Assembly: GCF_001953875.1 (NCBI RefSeq)
Contig: NZ_MQUR01000035.1
Coordinates: 19,725 to 65,250, forward strand
Length of the DNA: 45,526 nucleotides
Direction: 5' to 3'
Source: Streptomyces amritsarensis
GTDB taxonomy: Bacteria > Actinomycetota > Actinomycetes > Streptomycetales > Streptomycetaceae
Positions 24,938-32,420 of the stretch are shown here, in pieces; the first letter of the stretch is position 1; each line of letters begins with the position of its first letter. Position numbers and translations under genes: made by a program. The notes beneath the pieces were generated by a model. It worked only from the letters and a program-made list of their open reading frames with translations. It made no database searches and was not told the DNA's origin.

Positions 24938-26072
24938 CGTCGTCCGCTCCGTTCCAGGACTCGCTGTCCGGGGTCGTTGTCGAAGGCCAGGTCGATGGCC
25001 TTGAGCATCATCGTGTTGGCGAAGTCGTCACTGACCGCGGTGTAGAGGGCGGTCGTGGACGCGTAGAGGTGGCCGACCTGTTCCTGGATGAACTTCGCAT
25101 CGATGCCGTCCTCGATGCTGTGCGTGACGTACGAATGGCGCAGGCAGTGCGGCACGAGTTCCTCCGGGAGTCCCAGTTCCTCGCGGTAGAGAGCGAACCG
25201 GTCCTCGATCTCGCGCGTCCGGAGCCGGCCGCCGCGTTCCGTCAACCACAAGGCAGGGTGGGACGGGAAACCGTAGCGGGGACGGACGTTGACGACGTAG
25301 TCCTCCAGGGCCTCCACGGCCCAGGGCATGATGCTGGCGACGTTCCGCCGACGCGGCCCCGACCCCTTTGTGCCCTTGGCCTTGCGCACGTGCACCATGC
25401 CGTACCGCCCGAACTGCGGAGCCTTCGCGTTCCGGTAGAGGTCCACCAGGTCCAGGCCGGACGCCTCCGAGGCCCGCAGGCCCCAGCCGTAGATCGTCTT
25501 GAACAAGGTGGAGTCCCGGTAGGCGGTCAGGGCACCCTTGCGGCCTCGCTTGATCATCCGGTCCACCCGGTCGTCGATGTGGTCGAAGAGGAGCTGGCAC
25601 TCCTCCCGCGTCATCGGCCGGCGCTCTTCGCCGCCCTCATAGTCCGCGAGGTGTTCGCGTCGATTGCCGTCGTGGAGGATAGGCGTCGGGTGCGTACCAA
25701 ACCGCTCCAGGCAGACCTCCACCCACCCGTAGACCGGGTTGAGGAGGTAGTCCATGAACAAGCTGATGGCACCCTATAATTGCGGAGAGTCGACTTGGCG
25801 CGGTTGTGCCGCATCACCAGGTCCGCCATCCACTCGTCGATGTGCGCGGCCGTCCAGTGCCAGGGGTACTCGTTCGTGAACTCCTGGAATGTCTCGATGA
25901 CCCGGCGACGGCCGTCGATGGTCCCCGGCTGAAGGCCCCGGCCACCCAGCTGCTGCCGTGCCCATCCCGACAGCATCGCGTCGAGTACGGCGTCCTCGGG
26001 GTGCAGCAGGTGCACACCCGAGACCAGCTCCAGCACCGCGGCCCCTTGCACTTCCCTCGTACCGTCGGACAC
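24934..26072 (-). pseudogene. tyrosine recombinase/integrase, single frameshift
   Basis: The two parts read as one about 379-codon gene. The N-terminal part from GTG 26072 has a SAM-like core-binding domain (RRRVIETFQEFTNEYPWHW, AAHIDEWMADLVMRHNRAKS, TLRNY). Near 25775 a base is missing, and the catalytic part continues one frame over (GAISLFMDYLLNPVYGWVEV). All catalytic residues are there: Arg in YGWGLRASEASGLD, HCLRHS (HxxR), His in QVGHLYAST and Tyr in TALYTAVS. With the base restored it should be active. The downstream piece can start at the ATG in FMDYLL, giving a domain without the arm. It is the first gene of the three-gene operon. Confidence 0.8.
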
Positions 26073-26101
26073 GCCCCACCCTCTCTCGCCAGAGGATGGA
26101 A

Positions 26102-26120
26102 TCATGCATCTAATGCATGA
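26102..26120. promoter_or_regulatory. perfect palindrome upstream of the recombinase operon
   Basis: TCATGCAT, CTA, ATGCATGA is a perfect 8-bp inverted repeat with a 3-base centre, about 30 bases before GTG 26072. It is AT-richer than its surroundings. It could be the operator of the operon's XRE protein or a core recombination site for the recombinase. I found no second copy by eye. Confidence 0.5.
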
Positions 26121-26167
26121 CTCCCGTAAAACCGGCAGGTCAAGGGCGCGGTGAGGTTCTCTGGAGG

Positions 26168-26371
26168 TCAGGCCGCCAGCCGGTACACTTCCCGCAGTTC
26201 AGGGTCGGCGGCCAACAGCAGAGCCTGCATCAGACGCAATTCCCCGGGGTCGCCCTTGCCGGGCATGCGGCGGTCGGTTGCGTAGTGGGTGCCGGACGAG
26301 ACCGCGAGCGCGGCGGCGGCCGCGGAGGGGTGGACCCGGATCCCGAGCGCGCGGGCGCCGAGCCCGGCCAC
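26168..26371 (-). pseudogene. unrecognised C-terminal protein fragment
   Basis: The minus frame ends with GTHYATDRRMPGKGDPGELR and LMQALLLAADPELREVYRLA and then a stop. This looks like true protein sequence, but the upstream part dissolves into low-complexity text and no good start is present. It is probably the tail of a deleted gene. I cannot name the family. Confidence 0.3.
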
Positions 26372-26387
26372 GATCGCCTGTGTGGCA

Positions 26388-26541
26388 CTACGTGAGGCAG
26401 TGGTGCAGGCACGCGACCCTGCCGCTGGCCGTGCCGTGGGTGCTCTCCTCCTTGGTGACGGGGTCCGTGAAGACCGGGTGCTCGTCGGAGGCGCCCTTCA
26501 CGCGGGCGCAGAAGTCGGACTACACCCAAAAATCGCGTCAT
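26388..26541 (-). pseudogene. small Cys-containing ORF with a one-base shift
   Basis: ATG 26541 has a good AGGAG site 9 bases upstream and opens MTRFLGV. One frame over, the text becomes convincingly protein-like: SDFCARVKGASDEHPVFTDP, then TKEESTHGTASGRVACLHHC and LT, with a stop at 26388. The two pieces would make a peptide of about 50 aa with three Cys. The shift falls just after a T5/G3 run (around 26515-26525). The family is unknown. Confidence 0.35.
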
Positions 26542-26946
26542 GCTGGGGTTCTCCTGATCTCGAAGGGTGAGGGAGCGGGCGGCTGGCTTTTGCCGGTGCT
26601 GCGACCGCCCGGATGGTTCGGCCCCGTCCCGGCCGGTGTGGCGGGACGAGGTTTGGATCATGCGGCCAGTCGGTGCACGGGGGGCGCCGGGCCGGTCATG
26701 CAGCTGCTCGGGTCCACGGGGGTGCCGTCGTGGCACTCCAGGCAGCAGCCGAGCTTCTTGGATGTTGGCGGAGTGCACTTGTTCCGTAGCTGCGGTATTC
26801 CAGTGCCAAGGCGCCACGGAAGCCGCTTGCCATCGCTTGTCCTCGGGGTAGCCAGACTGTGACTGAGCGGGGTAGTTGGCCGCGCGGAGTTGTGCCGAGC
26901 AGCCCCCTTCGGGTACGGCTGGAGTCCGTCGCTAGGCTCCGGGCCC
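26542..26946. other. intergenic region, no supported gene
   Basis: These 405 bases precede the DUF2199 gene. One minus-strand stretch (CTPPTSKKLGCCLECHDGTP, around 26690-26760) is Cys-rich and might be a fragment, but its frame lacks a believable start. I see no other structure. Confidence 0.3.
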
Positions 26947-27471
26947 ATGACCAGTGATTTGGGGTTCACCTGCGCGCGCTGCGGGGCCCACCACCCTGAG
27001 CTGCCGATGAACTACACGGCCGAGGCCCCCGCCGTGTGGGATCCGGCCTTCGCCGACGCCGACGACTGCTTGCTCTCCACGGACCAGTGCGTGGTCCGCG
27101 CTCAGCACTACTTCGTCAAAGGCCTGATCGAGATACCGGTCATAGGCAGCGACGAGGCGTTCTCCTGGGGCGTCTGGGTCTCGCTCAGCCGAGAAAGCTT
27201 CTCCCGGGCCTCAGACCTGTGGGACAGACCCGGCCGCGAAACGGAGAAGCCCTACTTCGGCTGGCTCACCACCGATCTTCCGGTGTATCCGGCGACGACG
27301 CTCAATTTGAAAACGCGCGTCCATACCCGCCCGGTCGGCGAGCGCCCCTTCGTCGAGCTGGAGCCCACTGACCACCCCCTCGCCGTCGAGCAGCGCACAG
27401 GGATCAGCCTGGAGCGCGTGCGGGAGATTGCGTCGGCCGTGCTCCACGCCGGTGAGGGCGAGCAGCGGTAA
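26947..27471 (+). CDS. DUF2199-domain protein
   Basis: The 174-aa product starts MTSDLGFTCARCGAHHPELP, with a CxxCG half zinc ribbon typical of DUF2199. The family's core follows: LSTDQCVVRAQHYFVKGLIE, IPVIGSDEAFSWGVWVSLSR and PYFGWLTTDLPVYPATTLNL, then VELEPTDHPLAVEQRTGISL. The reaction is unknown; such genes are common as lone accessory or immunity-like genes. The frame also opens at 26890, but residues 1-19 from there are not family-like. TAATG overlap couples it to the next gene. Confidence 0.8.
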   Translation: MTSDLGFTCARCGAHHPELPMNYTAEAPAVWDPAFADADDCLLSTDQCVVRAQHYFVKGLIEIPVIGSDEAFSWGVWVSLSRESFSRASDLWDRPGRETEKPYFGWLTTDLPVYPATTLNLKTRVHTRPVGERPFVELEPTDHPLAVEQRTGISLERVREIASAVLHAGEGEQR

Positions 27472-28133
27472 TGGCCGACCAGCCCATATCGCCCGTCCCG
27501 GTCGCGCCTGCCGGCCTAAGTCGCAGGGCCCAGCGGTTCATCGAGACTGAGGGCATCCGCGTTCGCCAACAGGACATCCGGCGATACCACGACGCGTGGA
27601 TCGAGCACGGGATCCCCGCGGCAGAGATCGAACGTGCCACTGCTTTCCAGGACCGCTGGGGCGGCCTCGCCCTGCCGCCGGCCCCTTTCTACGAGGGTGG
27701 TCCGCGCATCCTGGACGCTGACTGCCCCGAAGAGACGCCCGCAGAAGGCTGGTCATTCCCGGCAGGAGACTGCCGGGTGTCCATGGCCTACAGCTTCATG
27801 ATCGGCCCCGACGGTGCGTTCGGCATCGACGCCAACCGCTGGACGCCCCTGCATGCCAGCACTGACGGATGGGTGGAATCCCTGGCGCTCGCCGCTCATG
27901 CCCGCCGCTGGGCCACGACCGTCACAAGGGTCACGCGCAATGCCGTCGACGCACTGGATCTCGGCGAATTCGAGCCGGTCCCCGAAGTACAGGGTGTGAC
28001 GGACTCTTGGTGGCGGGGCAAGGACTCCCTCATCGCCGTGTACCGGGGTGAGGCCGTGGGCCTTGGCGCCCCGCAATGCCTCGAAGCCCACATCTACGGG
28101 GGTCTCGACGAGTGGCGCCTCCATGGCGGCTGA
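27471..28133 (+). CDS. hypothetical protein coupled to DUF2199
   Basis: The 220-aa product overlaps the DUF2199 stop by one base (TAATG). It starts MADQPISPVPVAPAGLSRRA and continues GIRVRQQDIRRYHDAWIEHG. A compact centre (FYEGGPRILDADCPEE, GDCRVSMAYSFMIGPDGAFG) and ESLALAAHARRWATTVTRVT lead to LEAHIYGGLDEWRLHGG. The FMIGPDGAFGID and final GLDEWR elements resemble SUKH-like immunity proteins in style, but I cannot establish membership. The coupling suggests that it works with the DUF2199 protein. Confidence 0.65.
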   Translation: MADQPISPVPVAPAGLSRRAQRFIETEGIRVRQQDIRRYHDAWIEHGIPAAEIERATAFQDRWGGLALPPAPFYEGGPRILDADCPEETPAEGWSFPAGDCRVSMAYSFMIGPDGAFGIDANRWTPLHASTDGWVESLALAAHARRWATTVTRVTRNAVDALDLGEFEPVPEVQGVTDSWWRGKDSLIAVYRGEAVGLGAPQCLEAHIYGGLDEWRLHGG

Positions 28134-28231
28134 CCCGCGGGCCTTGGAACTGGGTCTGCCTCTGCTCAGGTAACAGCAGGGCAAGGGAGGAGGCTGGCTC
28201 TGTTCCGCGGCGAAAAGGCAAGATCGACTGT

Positions 28232-28849
28232 GTGATACGCAATCCGCACGACGATGCCGAGTTGCTGACCTTGGTTCGCCGCTATGTCACGCCCGAGCGG
28301 CGCTACCTGAAGCTCGGCGGCGGCTTGCTGCGCATGCAAAGTCCTGAGTGCGACCGATTCATGCGAGATCTCCGTGAGGACGCAGGACTCATCACCGCCG
28401 ATGAGATCGCCAAGCTGCTTGAAGGCGGCTGGCGAGAGCGGAGAACTGCGGCTTGGCTCATAGCTGTCTCCCGCCGGACCCAGTTCCGTGAGCGCCTCGG
28501 GGAACTCCTGCTGGCCAGCGAGGTCTGCTGCGCTGGGCTCGCCTACAGCGTGGCCCTGGCCAGTTTCGGAACGGCGCACGACGCCGATCTGCTCGCCGCC
28601 TACCTGGATCGCTACCTCCGTCGTCCTGACCTCGGATACGACCAGACTGTCGTCATGGGCGCTCTCCAGTTCATCGACCTGAACCTCGGAGGGGATCAAG
28701 CCGACCGCTTCCGTCAACCGGGGGGCCTGTGGCAGCAGTGGCTCCAGGATGCACCGCACATGCAGGGCGACTCGGACCCCACACCCTCCTTCTTGAGCCT
28801 CATTCGTCGGCTCTGCGCGTTCATCGATGAATGCGCAGAGGCGCAATGA
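28232..28849 (+). CDS. DUF6000 family protein
   Basis: The product is about 205 aa, taken from GTG 28232 (VIRNPHDDAELLTLVRRYVT). The family pattern is clear: RRYLKLGGGLLRM, GGWRERRTAAWLIAVSRR, LLLASEVCCAGLAYSVALAS, TAHDADLLAAYLDRYLRRPD, and a closing GGLWQQWLQDA. HEAT-like helical repeats are likely; function is unknown. The longer frame from 28076 overlaps the upstream gene and looks spurious. The final 40 bases contain a 30-bp near-perfect palindrome, and the stop overlaps an ATG that opens the broken integrase. Confidence 0.75.
   Translation: MIRNPHDDAELLTLVRRYVTPERRYLKLGGGLLRMQSPECDRFMRDLREDAGLITADEIAKLLEGGWRERRTAAWLIAVSRRTQFRERLGELLLASEVCCAGLAYSVALASFGTAHDADLLAAYLDRYLRRPDLGYDQTVVMGALQFIDLNLGGDQADRFRQPGGLWQQWLQDAPHMQGDSDPTPSFLSLIRRLCAFIDECAEAQ
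28811..28840. repeat. 30-base near-perfect palindrome inside the DUF6000 gene end
   Basis: CTCTGCGC-G-TTCATC is followed directly by GATGAA-T-GCGCAGAG, so 14 of 15 pairs are complementary, with one G-T mismatch. It encodes LCAFIDECAE on the plus strand and also LCAFIDE on the minus strand. It marks the junction between DUF6000 and an integrase fragment and could be a recombination or resolution site, or a terminator. Confidence 0.55.
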
Positions 28850-29569
28850 CCGGCCCCTTCTCCTGCGGCCCGGAGGACCGGGCCATCCCGCGCAACTACA
28901 TATACACCTGCCTCAACGACGCCCTCACCGCCAGCGGGCTGACCGGGCCCGCCAACGAGGAGCTGCGATACAGGCCCCACGACTTCCGAAGAATCTTCGT
29001 GACCGACGCCCTCCGCTCCGGCCTGCCCCCGCACATCGCCGCCCGCATCTGCGGCCACCGGACGGTCGACACGACCCTCGGCTATGCCGCGATCTATCCC
29101 GAGGACGTCATCAACCACCACCGGTCCTTCATCGCCCGCCGCCGGGCGCTGCGACCCGGGGAGGAGTACCGCGAGCCCACCGCCCAGGAGTGGCAGGACT
29201 TCCTCGCCCACTTCGAGCTGCGGAAGGTCGCCCTCGGCGTCTGCGCACGTGACTTCGGCAACCCCCTGCGTCCATGAACACGCCTGCATCCGCTGCCCTG
29301 TCCTGCGGCCCGATCCCGAGCAGATGCCCCGCCTGGAGGAGATCCACGCGAACCTGCTCGACCGGTTCCAGGAGGCCAAGGAACAGGGATGGCTCGGCGA
29401 GGTCGCCGCGATCGAGGCCAGCCTCGCCGCCGCCGAGCAGAAGCTCGCCGCCATGCGCGACCTCGCCACCCGGAACACCACCGTCCACCTGGGCATGCCC
29501 GATCTCCGCAGCGTCGTCGCGCGCATCGACTCCGAGCAGCGAAACGAAGATGCGAAGCAGCAGCCCTGA
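28846..29569 (+). pseudogene. second integrase, C-terminal part, frameshifted
   Basis: The text RAIPRNYIYTCLNDALTASG, YRPHDFRRIFVTDALRSGLP and ICGHRTVDTTLGYAAIYPED carries box II of a tyrosine recombinase (HDFR, GH, Tyr in LGY). The N-terminal half with the first Arg is gone. Near 29263 an extra base shifts the frame. The Tn554-like tail continues in the next one: HEHACIRCPVLRPDPEQMP, LEEIHANLLDRFQEAKEQ and LAAAEQKLAAMRDLATRN. Its apparent ATG overlaps the DUF6000 stop, which looks accidental. It belongs to a different integrase family from the copy at 24.9-26.1 kb. Confidence 0.8.
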
Positions 29570-29585
29570 GCACTACAACGAGGGG

Positions 29586-30071
29586 ATGACCGTCTTCCTC
29601 TGTTCCAAGTGCGGCACCGCGATCACGCCGGAGCTGGCCGAGCTTGCCGCAATCCCTGACGTCTCAGACGACGAGCGCGACCGGGACAAGGAGACACGCC
29701 GGGCACCTTCCACTGTTCCGCAGGGCCACTACGCGATCGATCCCGAGCCCTGGGGACCTCCCTACGTCGTGCAGGACGATCACGAGGACCGGAAGCCAGC
29801 TCAGTCGCGCGGACCTGTGGTCTGCCGTGAAGAAGGCTTCGTCATCTCGGCCGGCAGCCGACATACAGTGCTGGTGCACCCTGATGACGCCGCCGGGCTT
29901 CAGCCCCTGCCCAACTGGGAGAACAGCAGTGGGTGCTGCGGACCGACAGGCGACGAGGGACTCAACCGAGCCTGCCCCTGCGGCGCTCCGGTCGCGACCC
30001 TCGCGGCCGACTGTTTCGGGCCCTTCGAACTGCACCTCGACCCCGTCCGGACCTACGCTTTCTCCCAGTAG
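29586..30071 (+). CDS. hypothetical protein with zinc-ribbon-like ends
   Basis: The product is about 161 aa. It starts MTVFLCSKCGTAITPELAEL and ends with ACPCGAPVATLAADCFGPFE and LHLDPVRTYAFSQ. The CSKCG near the start and CPCG near the end could form one zinc site. The middle has DPEPWGPPYVVQDDHEDRKP and HTVLVHPDDAAGLQPLPNWE, then NSSGCCGP. I recognise it as a recurrent Streptomyces hypothetical of unknown role. GAGGGG abuts the ATG, which is too close for a good ribosome site, so the start is uncertain. Confidence 0.65.
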   Translation: MTVFLCSKCGTAITPELAELAAIPDVSDDERDRDKETRRAPSTVPQGHYAIDPEPWGPPYVVQDDHEDRKPAQSRGPVVCREEGFVISAGSRHTVLVHPDDAAGLQPLPNWENSSGCCGPTGDEGLNRACPCGAPVATLAADCFGPFELHLDPVRTYAFSQ

Positions 30072-30206
30072 GACCGCAAAGCGCGCGCGGACGACATCCA
30101 CGACACGCCCGACGGAACCCGTCCACCCAACTTCTTCACGACTACTTTCCGTGGTGAACGACGGCTCACCGGCGGACCTGCCGCCGAGCTGGGCTAGTTC
30201 GGATAA

Positions 30207-30325
30207 GACCAGCTCGCCGCCCTCGGCCTGGTCCTCAACGCCGTCGTCCTGTGGAACACCCGCTACCTGAACGCCGCCGTCGCCCAGCTCCGCGCCGAGG
30301 GCCATGACCACCGGCACCACCCGGC
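30207..30325 (+). pseudogene. Tn3-family transposase fragment
   Basis: The frame reads DQLAALGLVLNAVVLWNTRY, then LNAAVAQLRAEGHD. This is the conserved C-terminal stretch of Tn3 TnpA (DQLGALGLVLNAVTLWNTRY). Two stops (TAG, TAA) lie just upstream in the same frame, and the element's inverted repeat is not evident. Only about 35 codons remain. Confidence 0.7.
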
Positions 30326-30837
30326 AAGCCGCCCATCAGCGGTTCTCCAAAGTCCCGTTCTGAGGCCCCGGACTTGGTGAGGTCCGCCGTCTTGCGGTCA
30401 CCTGACTGCGCGGTCCAGTAGGCCTGATCCATGCGCAGGTTGTACGTGAAGTTGGGCGCCATGAACGAACTCGGCATCGATTGGGACACCGAATCCGCAC
30501 TATCCCATCTCGCCTCCACAGCCTGCTCAGAATTGATCCGGTGGCCGCACTCGCCAAAGGTGTCAAGTACCTGGCACCGGGCTGATTATGGGAGTAACGT
30601 GCGCCTCGCGGTACACCAGGGGACCCAACGGAGCCCTTATGGAGACGTCACTTCTTTCTTTGGGAAATTCCGCCAGGGTGGAATTTTCGACAACCGAACA
30701 GATGGGCGCCGCTTGCCGCACACGCGAGCCTCACCAGGACCAGATGGGAGTAATGCCGTAAGGTCTGGTCGATTTTTCGCGAGGCGTGACACCAGGCTGG
30801 ATTGATCTGACTTCATCAAAAACCATCGGGGGCATGA
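30326..30837. other. lower-GC intergenic region with inverted repeats
   Basis: No gene is supported in these 512 bases. The minus strand has a short protein-like stretch (MAPNFTYNLRMDQAYWTAQS near 30400-30470) without context. From about 30580 the GC content falls. AAATTCC...GGAATTT (30665-30686) is a small inverted repeat. The region must hold the promoter for the membrane protein at 30838. Confidence 0.4.
30738..30777 (+). terminator. hairpin with U-run upstream of the RHIM-motif gene
   Basis: GACCAGA and TCTGGTC pair around a 19-base loop and are followed at once by GATTTTT, a textbook U-tract rare in Streptomyces. It ends about 60 bases before the next start codon, so it may end transcripts entering from the left or act as an attenuator. 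Confidence 0.45.
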
Positions 30838-31644
30838 ATGGAATTCGAGGAGTCAAGCGGAATTCAAGTCGGGGATCAGAATTCCCAGAACAACAAGACA
30901 TCGAAAATTCGCAAGATTGAATCTAAAGTAACTCTGCTTGGCGCAGATTCGCCATCCGTCACGTTCAACGAGGGGGACCAGAATGGCGCTCCCGGATACA
31001 CTCCCCTGATCGTCACATTGGCCATATTAGCCCTCGTGTCAGGTATTGGGATCTACAGCTCCGTGACCAATGGAAGCGGCGGTTCGGGTAGTGACCGGTC
31101 GCCGCTTGCCAACTCGGGGGGCACCAGGTCACCCTCTTCCCTCCTTAAGCCATCGCCGGAACCGGAAGTCACCGATAGCGCCGGATTGTCGGGAGCTCCC
31201 CCAATGGGCTCCGGGAAGACTCCTGGCGGGGTGGGTCCCTCCTCCATCTGCATGGGAGAGGTGCTGAGAGCAAGCGGAACTTTCACAAAGCAAACATACT
31301 CCATAGGAGAAAAACCCAGGATAACGATTCGAGTGGCGAATACATCCCGCCAAGCGTGCGGCTTCGATTTCGGGCCGACCGCGACATACCTGAGCGTTAG
31401 TCCCATACCGTCAGTCGCCGACACGTTCCGATCGGATCAGTGCCTCGACCACCCGCAGCCTGTCATTAAATTCATCCCGGCAGACGGCTACATCGAACAC
31501 ACACTCGAATGGGATGGGTCGAGTGGAGGAAAGGGAGTGTGCGGCCCCGCGCGAGGCGTTGCCGGAAAGGGTCACTATGTGGCGGTAGTCCATTTTGCCG
31601 ACATGAGATTGACGGGCCCCGGCGAAGTCCTCTCGATCCGGTAA
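30838..31644 (+). CDS. single-pass membrane protein with N-terminal RHIM-like motif
   Basis: The 268-aa product starts behind GGGGGC. Residues 8-19, GIQVGDQNSQNN, match the G-I/V-Q-I/V-G-x-x-N-x-Q-x-N pattern of RHIM-like bacterial amyloid signalling motifs. A cytosolic linker and one membrane helix (about 55-75, PLIVTLAILALVSGIGIYSS) follow. A Ser/Pro-rich stalk then leads to an outer Ig-like domain (KQTYSIGEKPRITIRVANTS, SDQCLDHPQPVIKFIPADGY, HTLEWDGSSG) like the BsuPI/DUF4232-type beta-sandwich. Codon use is clearly AT-richer than its neighbours, which suggests transfer. It could relay an outside signal to an inside amyloid partner, such as the XRE protein at 35.1-35.7 kb. Confidence 0.75.
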   Translation: MEFEESSGIQVGDQNSQNNKTSKIRKIESKVTLLGADSPSVTFNEGDQNGAPGYTPLIVTLAILALVSGIGIYSSVTNGSGGSGSDRSPLANSGGTRSPSSLLKPSPEPEVTDSAGLSGAPPMGSGKTPGGVGPSSICMGEVLRASGTFTKQTYSIGEKPRITIRVANTSRQACGFDFGPTATYLSVSPIPSVADTFRSDQCLDHPQPVIKFIPADGYIEHTLEWDGSSGGKGVCGPARGVAGKGHYVAVVHFADMRLTGPGEVLSIR

Positions 31645-31770
31645 TGACTGGATCGAAACAGGAAAACCACTAGCGTCAATTCTAAACACGCCGGACTTCC
31701 TCCGAGCTCTACGGCCTGTTGAGTCGAAATGTCGGTCGCGAGGGAAGACGTCCGGAGGAAAGGGGCGGGG

Positions 31771-32244
31771 ATGTTGGAAGAAGCACTAGTAGTGCTGGCC
31801 ACAGCGGGTGGTACGGCTGTGGTGCAGGCCGCTGGGACGCAGGCGTGGGACGGGTTCCGAACGCGGGTGGCCCGGTTGCTGGGGCGCGGTGACGGTGTGC
31901 GGGAGCGTGCGGAGTTGGAGCGGCTGGACCGTACGGCCAGCACGCTGCAGGTCGCAGATTCCTCCGAGGTGGAGCAGGTCCGGCTGCGTCAGGAGGCATC
32001 GTGGCAGACCCGGTTCGAGGACCTGCTGGAGGACCTGGACGGTGTGGATCGTGAGCAGGTCGCGGCCGAGCTGCGGGCCCTGGTCCAGGAGCAGGCCGGA
32101 GCTGGCACGCTGACGGCTGGCGATCATGGTGTGGTGGTCAGGGGGCGTGTGGAGGTGCGGGCCGATCACGGATCGGTGGCTGCGCTGCGGGTGGGGGACG
32201 TGACGCTCGGAAACCCTCCGCTGCCGGGTCCGCCCCAGGGCTGA
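31771..32244 (+). CDS. small protein preceding the STAND gene
   Basis: The 157-aa product starts at ATG 31771 behind GGAGGAAAGGGG. The pattern LEEALVVLATAGGTAVVQAA, GTQAWDGFRTRVARLLGRGD, RFEDLLEDLDGVDREQVAAE and a closing GSVAALRVGDVTLGNPPLPG is one I recognise from short genes that sit directly before NB-ARC/TPR genes in Streptomyces. It is helical with a Gly/Val-rich tail. Its role is unknown; an adaptor or effector for the STAND ATPase is the natural guess. Its stop overlaps the frame that runs into the STAND gene. Confidence 0.7.
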   Translation: MLEEALVVLATAGGTAVVQAAGTQAWDGFRTRVARLLGRGDGVRERAELERLDRTASTLQVADSSEVEQVRLRQEASWQTRFEDLLEDLDGVDREQVAAELRALVQEQAGAGTLTAGDHGVVVRGRVEVRADHGSVAALRVGDVTLGNPPLPGPPQG

Positions 32245-32420
32245 GCGCACCCGGCGCCACACCGCCCGCACCAGCTCCACCAGCCAGACTTACCACCCGG
32301 AGCTCGGCTGTCTCCGCCGACCACGGCGGGTTCGCCGTCGGCCATGCCCAGCAGATCGTCCACTACCACGCAGCACCTCTCACTCCGGGGTCCTTAGCGG
32401 GTCAGGGGTCTGAGGTTCTG

